Below are positions 38,211 to 50,000 of a stretch of 64,000 nt of DNA, piece after piece (position 1 is the stretch's first letter; each line of letters starts with the position of its first letter). The DNA comes from Apostichopus japonicus (taxonomy: Eukaryota > Echinodermata > Holothuroidea > Aspidochirotida > Stichopodidae). The stretch spans positions 9,308,303-9,372,302 of the forward strand of contig NC_092581.1 of assembly GCF_037975245.1 (NCBI RefSeq), read 5' to 3'. A model generated the notes under the pieces. The model was not told the DNA's origin, made no database searches, and worked only from the letters and a program-made list of their open reading frames with translations. The translations under genes and the position numbers were made by a program.

Positions 38211-40977
38211 ATATCATATTTTTCACTCATTATACTAACACAGTTATGCCTACAACTCATCTCTCCCTCCCGGACCACTATACTTTTCTTATACCCTTCA
38301 AAACAAAACCATTTCAAAGAAAGTTTAAAATGATATCATAACATCATAAAAATAAAATGGTGCCAATGAAAAGTTTCTTTGTATTGCCTTTGAGATATTA
38401 CATCTTGACAAGTGTTTTTTCTTTCTTTTTCATAAATATATTTTTGTGACACAGTGTGTTTGAGCAATAATTGATGGTCAATACAAATCTCTGTCTCCAT
38501 GAAATACATATATTGGGAATTGATATTCTAAGTGATTTATTTTTGAGTGGCTACTTTTTTTTTCTTTGTTCGTTTGCTAAATGAAGTATTTCGCCAAAGG
38601 CTGTTTTTTTTTCACTCCCAGGAAAAAATGATAATTTTAGAAGTCAAATGATGCACTCCGATCTATATTTAGACCATAAATGAATCGTTCATGCAGATTG
38701 CACATATTAAACGTTAATACGGATTTGTATGGATCCCCCTCCCTCCCCTTTCCAGATACAGGTGGACCTAACAGTGTCTTTGCATGGCAGACTATAACTG
38801 AGTAATGTAACTATAAACATCTTTCCCCACAGCTACTTAAGATTTCTACACATTACCATATAACTGGTAAGTTCAAGTCACCCATTCCTACTACATAATT
38901 GTAAAATGAAAGCTAACGTTGAAATATTTGGCTTAGCTGATCAACTGAAATATTCCCCTCGGAATTTACAACAAATACACCACGTAAAACATTTTGAATG
39001 AAACGTATTATGCCGGAATAAAACAGATCCTTATTAATTTTTATTAATAGCAATATTTTGGGAAATGATGTGTAATAACTTTAATGCAAACAAGTTGTAG
39101 ATCATTATGACATATTTAATTGAGCACAATCACTAATATATATGATTTTATTCAGTTGAAATAATTCAACCATTGACTCATGAGTGGCCTGAATAAAGAA
39201 AGACAGAAATGAAACTATACAGAAGAAATGCTCAATTGATTTTCAAGATGTTGGTTACACAGTCATGTAATATTACTTTCATGAGAATTTTTTCTCTGGA
39301 TCGAATGATATTAACTTAGTATCTACAAGAGATCCGATTGCAATTGATCTTAAATTTTCAAATTTAGTTACCTTTGCATTTTCTGGATAGAGGAGGTGGT
39401 GACATTGTGGGGTGGGGGGGGGTAGGGGATTCTTCACCTAGATTACTTCATATCTTTCAAACAGATATCGTTAGATTGAGAATACATATGAGATGATCTA
39501 ATACTGAACACTTTTCAATACTGGCCAAAATGGCCTCTAATACTCTTAAAGAAGCTTTTAAAAAGAAATAAAATGTAAATTCACTAAAGACTAACATCCA
39601 CATTGTAGTCTAGATGGTCAACAGATCTGACCAACAGCAGCAAACATTCTAAAGGATAGTTATCCATGATGTCTATTGTACACTTATAGGCCAATGACAC
39701 CTGCTGTTGTAATTGAATTTAAAGAGCATTTACTGTTTAAGTTTTACTGTTCCAGTGTCCTTATATGAAATCACCTCCACTTCTAAGATCATGTGATACA
39801 TACGGATATTTTCACTGTTTCAAACAGTTCAAGGAAAAGGGGAACCAACCTTTTGGGTCAACAATCAACTTTTACTCATTGTAAAGTAAAAAAAAAACAT
39901 TAAAGGAGAGTCCTTGGACAAATGTTAACGTTGCAACATTTGCCAACATTCTCAATAGTAAGTCATGTATTAAGGTCCATTGAGTTAGCATGGAGTGTTA
40001 ACTGTAAAATGAAGCCGTTTGCAATTGCTTCAGACCTCAATTGCAACCACCTATTTGACATCAAAAACGTATCTGTCATAGTTTTTTTCCTCCTGTGAAA
40101 TTTGCGATACCTCCGTTAGTTTTCCTTTAACTTATCGAATTAAGTTTAATTATTATGTACTTGGTTCTATTGCACTCAGTTGATCTTCCTTTTAAAATCT
40201 ATAAAAATTAATTACTGTCTCCTGTGGGATCAAGTTATGTTAACGACCAGCCTCTGAAATAAGAACAGCTCTGCTAAGCACTCCCTCCTTTTTTGTCGTT
40301 GATACTTTTAGGTTGTTCTTAACAAAAAGTAAACAACATTTAAACGAAAATTTGATAGAACGATTCTTGTAAAGCTTGCTCGAAAATATTTCATATTTGG
40401 AAAGAAGGCAAGATATGTAAAGATACAACCTCATGTAATACAAATTGGGTGGAAAGTGGATGTCCTTTGCAATACGGAAAAAAAGAAACAACTCTTCAAA
40501 GGAAATGAATGAGCGAGATGCTTTGTACCTTGACCATACTTGAAGGCATCATATTGTTAAAAATTGTGCCAAATATAAAAAAAAAAACAGTAAAATAAAA
40601 AAAGAAGAAGAAGTTTATGTTAGTTTTTGACCTAATGGTTTACCAGTTTGGTGATATTGTTTCAATCAAGTGGAAGCACCATTTTTAAGACCAATTGCTG
40701 GATAGACACTATTTCTTAGGGCATGTTAATTAATGACAAACTCTTTGGATATGGTTAATAAAACGTATAAAACAAAGGAGAAAGGAATGAAAACTACTGA
40801 AAATCATATTTTCAATAATTAAATCGTTTCTAAGGCTTTCCCCCCCCCCCCCCCCGTTTGTATTCAAAATTAAAATACCCAAGTTTTCCATCTAACTTGA
40901 ACTATTTTATACCACAATGGTTACATGGAAATTTGTTAGTTTCCCCAAAACCCATGAGTATCCTAAAATGTCACATT

Positions 40978-40983
40978 TTTATT
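40978..40983 (-). terminator. Candidate NT5DC1 polyadenylation signal
   Basis: TTTATT on the plus strand, AATAAA on the minus strand, about 50 bases downstream of the NT5DC1 stop codon. Confidence 0.5.
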
Positions 40984-41032
40984 TCTTCTCTCCCTCCCTC
41001 CACCATGATAATCATACTGCATTCGATTGTCA

Positions 41033-44000
41033 TCATTTCCCAGTGAGGCAAGCCGGTGGGCACGGATAGAATCCAGCTAGACCGGTGGAATCGCTGTCAA
41101 AGGTGGAAAACTTGTAATCCAGAGGAAGATCTGAAAGAGACAAATATTAATGGAAATCACGAATTGTCGAAATAGGTCAAAGTACTACGGTATACAAAAA
41201 AACACTGCAAATAAACAGAAGAAAAACAGCCATTTATGGACTTTGAAGCAGGATGTGAATTAGAATTCCTGTGGGGTTTACACTAATGGTCCATCAACTT
41301 TGGGATGCAAGTGTCTCCATAGGGTCATGCTATTATATGTGTGATGCTACTCACCAGTGGCACAGCTATTGATGCATAGTTCCCGAAAGGTAATAACTAC
41401 AGGGATGTGCCCACGCTGGGCGGCACTGGGCAGCCCCGCCCAGCACTAAAAATTACCGCCCAGCACTGTCTTAAAAATCGTGAATCCCGCCCAGCACTAT
41501 TTTATATCTAAAATCCCGACATTCCTAACAATATATTCAACATAAATTGGGCCTAGCCTATGCCAAAATCATACAGACTAATAATGCATCAGTTACGCAT
41601 GCGAGAAACATTACTTACGGCTCTCAATCGGTCCCTTGTAACATCTCTTGAAACAAACTAAAAACTTTTACCAGGTGCGTAATATATTTCACTAAAAAAT
41701 GTAAATTGTTAGCAAAACAAGTACTTGTGTATGTGCTTAAAAGCTACACAAGTGCCAGCATTTGGCATCTGAGCACCTTCAAAAATCGAAAAAATTTCTC
41801 AAAGGGGAGGGGGACACCACCTGTGGTAAGGCTACTGATGCATAGCTCCTTTTTAAATTGTCTCACAAGGTAATAACTAATATCTGTGCGATGCCACTCA
41901 CCTGCTATGTAATCTAGCTGTGGTACAGCTAATGATGCATATTTCCTGATGAAGTACCCCCACATTGTATTCATGGTAGGTTGGGAAGGCTTGGATGATG
42001 ATTCACCCATAGGATGAGTAAAAAATGATCCCCACTTCTTTGAGGTCACAAACTCTTTCTCAGTGCCACTAGGACCCTGTAAAAACGGAAGGAAGTTAAC
42101 TAAAACTTTATCTGACATATATCGATTAACTTTCTTCACCTCAAAGAACATAAATAGTATTCCTTCTTTTGAAACTGAAAAACGTACACACAACAAGATG
42201 TAGCATCACCCACACACACATAGTACAAACAGAAGTAAAATTAGGATTTTTCTTTTTGCAAAGGACCCGAACATCACCTAGGTGACACCCAAAATTTTCA
42301 GTTCACCATAGAGTTGCTCTATCTCTTCCTTTCACCTTTTTCTAGCATTTCACTCTATTAAGCCGGGGGATGGGGAAGGGTGTTCACCCGGGTACCCATC
42401 AGAGGGTGGGGAGGTGCCACGTCCCAGCCCAACAAAGCGAGTATTCTGAACATATGATAGGAAAAATTAAGAAACATTCACTAAAGAACGAAATTTACTA
42501 AACATATAATCAGTTCAAAACTTTGCCATATATAGCACCATTTTGCATCTAAGCTAACATACATAAAAAAAAAATTCTCAAAGGGGAGGGCAACACCCCC
42601 TCCCTTACACCTGCCCCTCAGGACAGCATCCCCTGCAAACACCTTGTTTGTTACATAGAATGGTTCAAACACTTTATGCAGAAATACTGCCAAGTCATTG
42701 CAACTTGTGAAATAAAACCTGTTCAAATGCTACTTTACATAGACAAATATCTGACAGCCCCTGCCCAAGATTTGAAGTATTACCTCATACTTTGGTTTCT
42801 TAGCAACGGGTTCGTCCTTCCCATTTAATTGGTGCTCGGGGTACGGGCCTAAACCTTCCGCTTCCATTTCCTCCAGAATTAAGACATTGGTCCAATGTGC
42901 GAATTTACTGGTGGGAAATGTGTCCGACCTTAGGCTGTCACCAAAGTACATGATCTAATGCAAATAAACATTAAAAAAAAACAATTAAAAAAATAAAGTC
43001 TAAGAAAGCGGAAAATCGTCGGGAACTGATGAAAGAGATACACAATCTAACATCCCAGCGAAATTTGTGCTCAATTCCTATGTACCATTTTGGATATATG
43101 GGCAGGGTCAAGGGAAATGTAACAATTGGGTTGAAATTGGAAATGTACAGAACATGGTCAAATGTGGTATGGCTAGATAGGTAAAGAGTTATATTTTACC
43201 ACTGTGCTTGCAGAACAAAAATATACTAATTGAATAAAAAGTTATAGACATATATAACACATGCCAATTTGCACTTGTGTTATGCCAAAAATTATCGAAT
43301 TTTGGGCATATTTTTAAAACCAAATTTTGCCTAGTACAAAGATGACTTAGAAAGATTACTTACACAGCCTAGTAGTCATGGTCAATATTATGCATATCAC
43401 AGGAATAATTCCCCTTCAATGTCTATAAATTGTTAATTAGCAGTAATTGCTAATTACCTGATTTGTCCCTCCGTTACCTGTCCCTCCGTTACCAAAAAAA
43501 TACATTTTTTTTAATTTCTCAGTCATTCAATGCTGAAAAAATTTCATAATTTGTATAAAACACTTTCATAGGGTTAACCACTAAAGAAAAGTTAAACCAA
43601 GGAGTTAGCTACTTTTATGCTAAAATAAAGAACAAGTGAAGTAGTGTCCCTCCGTTACTGGTAACGGAGGGACAATTGTTTAATGCAAGATTGTGCACAG
43701 ATTCCTGCCAGTGGGAGTTTACTTGCTAAGTAGTTGTGTTCTTAAAATGGAATTTTTGACTTCCTGTTTATGTGAGGAGAACAACAGCTTGACTAACATT
43801 AATAAATTCCTCAGAATGTGAAGTTATGGAAGTCAAGAAAAGCTACCTTTGAGTTAGAAAAAAAACACACCACAAACACTGGCTGGAAGGTACAGAATGG
43901 AAGTTTTCATTCATACACTGCTGATTGCCAACCAGTTCAAAACTGTGAGCAATATTTCAGCTGTGAGAATCAAGGATACTTTCTTCCATTTGCAAGAGCT

Positions 44001-47000
44001 TCCAAAGCCACTTTCCTTCAGCAAGAGCAAACTCAAAATTTGTTGATCAGGATTAAAAATAATAGAAAAGTTTGCAGACATCTTCAAAGCATAGTTGTGA
44101 TTGGAATATTGTCTTTTATTTTTATGATATTGTTGTTTTGTTTGGAATGTGACTGTCGTACTACTGTAATGAAATTTCCTTTCTGCACATGGTACAGTAC
44201 AGTACCTGTGAACTGTCTATTGTAAATATGTGATTTACTGACTTGTTTTGAAGTGCACTAGCCACCAGCCCCCCCCCCCCAACAGTTGCTAATAATGCAG
44301 TTAGAGAGTGCTAAATGATGAAGAGTGGTCTGTTTAAACTTGTTCTTTTAATCAATTTCGTACTATTTTTTCTTACATATTTATTAACAACTAAAATTGC
44401 TAATGTTTTGGTGAACATAGCTGTTGGATAAATGTTCTTATCCTTGTTTCCCTAAGTAATATAACTTTTAGTCCAACAGCAATAAAAATATTGAATCTAA
44501 GCAGCAGAAACAGGCAAAAGGCTACACTAAACAACACAGAACATTTTGTGTCCCTCCGTTACCATCGGAATTGTCCCTCCGTTACTGTACGAAATCAGCT
44601 GTAGATTTGGCAATTGATGCCTGTTCATCTAATTTTTCCATGGTGTATGTGAAGCAATGTACCAGCCAACACCTGATATAAGTTACATGGTCAGTGCAAC
44701 TTAAGAACAGTGGATTTGACATCTTCCAAAAAAAGTGTGAAAACACGTGTTCATTTGGTGTCCCTCCGTTACCATGATGTTTATCATGCCATATTTTCCC
44801 TACAGTAACAGCCACAAGAATTAAGTTTATGGGTATGAAGCAAGTAACTACCTGTCTAGATAACCACAAAAGAAATTGCAACATACTCCCTCAAACTAAT
44901 GCAAAGAGAGACAAAATGTGTAAGGAAAACAGTCAAATGTCCCTCCGTTACCGCTTGACCCTGCCCATATACTGCATGTTGAAATGATCGCAGTTTGTAC
45001 CACTTGTCAACTTGAAGCAAACAGGTGTGATGTCATAGTTAAAGGTTGCTTCTAGTTTTATTTTATCACTCAATTGTTTGACCTTGCACCTGCGTAAGTT
45101 TCCAACTGGTTAATCTGTCCTGGTTTTCCATCTCTCTGTCTATATCCACTCTCCACTTTCCTCCCTCCTACTACTCCACTCTTTACAGCCCCCCCCCCCC
45201 ACACCACCTCTCCTAAAGCTCACACATCAAATACACGTTGAGTACAATCCTTCAAAGGATATGATCAAAACTTCAAAATTTGGCAAATTATGAACCAATT
45301 TCAGAATGATGATTTAGTAGTCACCTCTTATGCTAAATAACCAAATAAAGACAACTGCATAAACATTATCCCCTTAATATCAGGCAAGGGTTCATACATG
45401 TAAATCTCTGTTCCATAATACTATACTTTCAATGGGTTTACTTAATACTGCCTGAATCATTCACCTTTGGTTCCGCTTTTCCGGTCACTTCCTCGAGATA
45501 CTTGTGGAAAGTCTCAACGTTTCCTTGGGAATAATATTCACCCGACTTGAGAGAAGAGACAGGATCGCCCTCTTTATCACCGACTGTTACGAAACAAGAG
45601 GAAACCTTCAACGTATTAACACATAGCTAATTAGTGATTACAAAAGCTGTCTTTAATATTTACATTATAATCGTAGAAACCCTTTGATTGCATAGCTCAC
45701 AATATGAGTTTGAACTGTTCAAGTGAGTATAATTTATTATCGGCAGAACAAACTCTTAAATAATTATAACTGACTGATTGTATTTGCAACAGAAAATGAA
45801 ACTAAAGCTTATAGTGAAACATAAGTTGAAAGCAAAATGCTGCATCATATTGAGTTATATTAAATGTATCTCGATATTCTCGTTATTACTGGTAGTTATG
45901 GTATAACAGGTGGAGACAATATTGACTATAACATCTGTAGATTCTGGTTGTTTAGTGTGGTGCTCGACTGTGATTTGTTTGTGCTAAACAAAACACCCTC
46001 TCTTCATATCTCATTAATCTTCTCGTTAAGCCATTTTGATTCTGCCGGTAAGATGAATGAGTGGCATATCCCCAACTCATGGCATTTGCTAACCTCAGGA
46101 CAGCAAGATTACGTTGATATAATTTGATGAAAAATTACTTTTACACATTTTACACATAATGTAAACTTACTTTTACACATTCTCTTACACAGGCTCTCTA
46201 GTGGATAAGCAGTTTTCTAACAGTTTTATTTTATTTTGATGAAAAGTTAGCATAGGCCCATAGCCTATCGAGCACAAAGCACATGCATACAGGGATGTGA
46301 CCTACAAACTTGAAGTTCACAAGAATTTCAGCAACATATTCAACTCATTATTGAGAGCAGTATTACAAATTATTTCAATGTTCCTGCTTTGAGGTTCAGG
46401 TTGAGATAAATAAATATGGATAAAGGATCAAAGACATTATACAGACCTCATTTTGTCTGCCAGGTCTCAGGCTACATAACTATCATCATCACTATGTGAT
46501 TCTCCTATGGATCCTGTCTTAAAATGGACAAGGTATGATGAGACTAACCTAGTGATAAAAATGGTCTTTCTTCAGGTGTTTTCATGAAAAATCCAGGTTT
46601 GCGAGCATAGGTTATACAAATACTGAAGTAATCTTTCCAATCAGATCTGGAAACAAAATTAAAAGGAAAGAATTAACTGAAAAAGTTCCAAAAGTTTCCT
46701 GAAATTGAAAGGTTAATATATGTATATATATTTATAAGTTTCTTTATTAGTAGCATGAGAAAATAGCAGACAACATGTTTACATTATAATTTATGAGACA
46801 TTTTGATAATGCTGTTTGCATACGATAACATGCCAAATCTTTATCATTATATGCCAACTTTTTGCAGTATATGCTACTTAAATTCCAAAACAACTTCCCA
46901 GTCCAAAAACAATTTACTTACAATGATAACAATTTTGTTCAACTGGTCTTGAACAATTAGCAAACTTTCTTTGACAACAAAAAGTCTCACTTTCAAGCCA

Positions 47001-50000
47001 AGCCCTTCTCCCATCACCAACCATTTTCCCTACTGAAGTCAACAAGATGTGCTCTCATGATCATTACAATTAAAACAATTTAACCCAAGCAAGACATCCT
47101 TTTAATCAGTAATCGAGATAACAATATTTTTCTCCCTCTCAATTTCGATGTTCAAACTTACCCTAGTATAAAATCAAGCAAGAAGCTGGCAAAGTCTATG
47201 TGGGAACTTGTAAGAAGAAATATTACTTTGCCTTGTGCTTTCATCTCCTTCAACCAGTTACGGACTTTATCAGAACAGGGCTGGAGGTATTTCTCGGGGT
47301 TTCTCTTTATCCCTGCGAAGAAGTTGTCTTTCTCAGCTGTAATGCAACCCAAAAATATAAGCTAAAGCATTTTAAAACCCAGCAGGTAAAAACTGCACCG
47401 AGGTAACTTGCAACGTATGTACATATCATATTAAGCATGTGACGTTAACCTTTTACATTTTCAACAACAAAATGATGTGTGTTCTGACTTCAACATCTGG
47501 GGACATTCCCCAAATTTCCTCTACCATCCTGGATTCAAAGTCTTGCCAGGAATGTCCCCAGATATATGTACTGTCCAGGGAATATTGCCAAATTTGGAAA
47601 AAGGACCTGAATTTATTCAATTTTACCTGCTTGTCCGTCCGTTCGCAGAAACGTACGGAAGCTGTGACCGTTTACAATCCACGTAAACTTCATTCATGAT
47701 TCACAGATAAAGTAAATCCAGATCAGCCTGTAATTCACATAGAAGACAGCTTGGCAGGTCTCTTACGGTATTCTTTACAATCACAGACAGTTACGAATAT
47801 ATAGTTTTGCATCTTTAGAATTTACACTTCAGTCAAACTTGAAAATTGTACAAAGAATTTCACTAACTGGAAAAGTTGCTTCTGTCCCAAATTCGAGCAC
47901 ATACAGTGAACAAATCTGTTATAAATGTGTATTTGCCTAGCGGTTTCCCTGCCTGCAGGAAAAAAACAATAGTTGTAAATTTAACTGAAAATATATACCA
48001 TCACTGTAACTATAATACTTATATTGTACCCAAACTAGCAAAGTATGTTAAGGTTATGTATTAACCCCCATTGGGAATTTTGAGTGTTTGTCTAGTATTT
48101 GGCTTCATGAAAAATTAATTACGACTGATCAGTCATATGAGCTATAGTAGAAATACTAAAGTTCTAATGGTATTTAAAGATCATATGATTATAGAGAAAT
48201 TTAAAAAAAACCAATAATAATTGACACACTTATTAATAAATCTGAAATTCATACTTTACCTTCCGATCCAGCATATCAATAATTCTTGCACAGATGACCA
48301 ACAGCGGCATGTCAAAGAAATTTTCAAAATAGCGGTAGTTCTCTGAGAGAAAGAGAAATTTGGGGAAATATAGATGAATAACTTATCCATGATGTCATCA
48401 CAAGTTTTGCAAAATATGTGAAAGTGCCACAATTGCTTTTCTACAAATGTTATAAAAAGAAAAACAGGGTCAATGATCGATTGTTTAGTTTAATGTACTC
48501 ATGTCTAAATACGACTCCCACTCCGTACGAATCAAAAGCAAAGAGATTAGGAGACCGGGGAATTCAGATCTGTCAGTGGAGAGGAGAGGATTCTTCAAAA
48601 CAAGCATTTAATAATGATAAACAGTTCTTATATAGTGCAACTTACAATTAAGTCTCGTCGCGCTGTGTATTATGTATTACACCTATTATTATTAACCCCA
48701 TCTTATTTTATTATTATTTTATTTTTATTATTTATTTTATTATTATTTTTTATTACTAGTATTATTTTATTATATATTTTTTATTTTTTTATATTATTAT
48801 TTTATTATTATTAACCCCATTATTATCAACCCTGTATTATATATTAACCCCATTAGACATGTCAACATGGGAAATCAATTTACAAAGGTAAGTCGTGAAG
48901 AGACCACTAGCCTTGTAGTAAGAATCTTATATCAATCTTATCCTTATACAAGGTACAGTAGGTATATTTTCCTTGTGTATGAGCCTGAGTGCAAAGCCCT
49001 AACCACAAATGTTAAGTACCTAACTCAGGGGCGTATCCAGGGGGGGCGCAACAGGCGCGCGCCCCCCCTATTGGCCGTCACCAAAAAAAAAAAAAGTTTA
49101 GCAAAAAAAAAAAAAATTGATGACGACCTTTATGTGAGATGTCGGTGATCTCTCAACCCCCCCCCCCTCCCGTATGCTTTATTTTTTGTTTGCCAAAAAA
49201 AGGTTCTGGCGAAGTTCGGCGGCATAAAAGTTTTAGAAACATAGATGGTAATTGTGTTTGTATTATCACTATAAACACTAAATGACATGCCAGCCATACT
49301 AAATTGTGCATTTTGTGTCCATATTTACTGGAAATGTTGCTTATTATTAAGGTCGAAAAATGGATCACATATGGCCATGGGCGGCGATCCTGGGTGGAGG
49401 GGGGATATATCCCCCCATGAAAATGGGTGGAGGGGATGTAATGCACCATATCCCCCCCCTCCCCACCAAATGCCAGGGATAAGAATATTTTCATGCCTAC
49501 ATTTATGCATCTTCGTTAATGTACGGCTCTTTTTTAGCTTCATTTCTCGCCTACCATAAACGCAGTGCGATCTTTTCAAATAAAGCGTCTTTATAAAGCA
49601 AAAATAGTTGACTGTAGGCTTCATTGGCCCTATAACAACAAAATGTATTATTGCGCCCACGGTATTGATATAGTACAGATATGCACCCTCATAGTATTCA
49701 TATAAGCCCTATAGTAGGCCTACACACGTACATGTTCCCTCAAACAGCTGAGAATATCACGTAACCAGGGTAATGCTTAATACACGTTTCACCTGGATGC
49801 CCTAGCAATCGGTACCTAGGAATGTAACTATGTGTAATTGTGTATTGCATGTGTATAGGCCTATAATAGCCTGCATGAGGCCATTTTCTTCATCGAATAA
49901 TATAACAGAGCTCTCGAACATTCTAACGTTGCGCCTGAAACAAGATTGACAGGGGCAATTTTCCCAAAATAACACCCGAAATTAAAAAAAAAAGTATTTT

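Larger units (their letters stand above)
36223..41032. other. Convergent intergenic DNA, OIP5 to NT5DC1
   Basis: The left part is the probable OIP5 3' UTR and the right end the NT5DC1 3' UTR. No coding exon was found. It holds a tandem duplication (36354-36655), a block with related repeats of a gtaacttg/caagttac motif (37876-38210), a SINE-like fragment (37955-37995), G and C runs (37191, 40842-40856) and much AT-rich unique sequence. Confidence 0.5.

Noticed and set aside
47640-47694. Alternative NT5DC1 exon 5 (minus, ending in a gtaaaa donor)
   Set aside because: Its phase would put a stop at the junction with exon 6 or needs an upstream in-frame stop. The exon at 47952-47868 fits phase and family similarity better.
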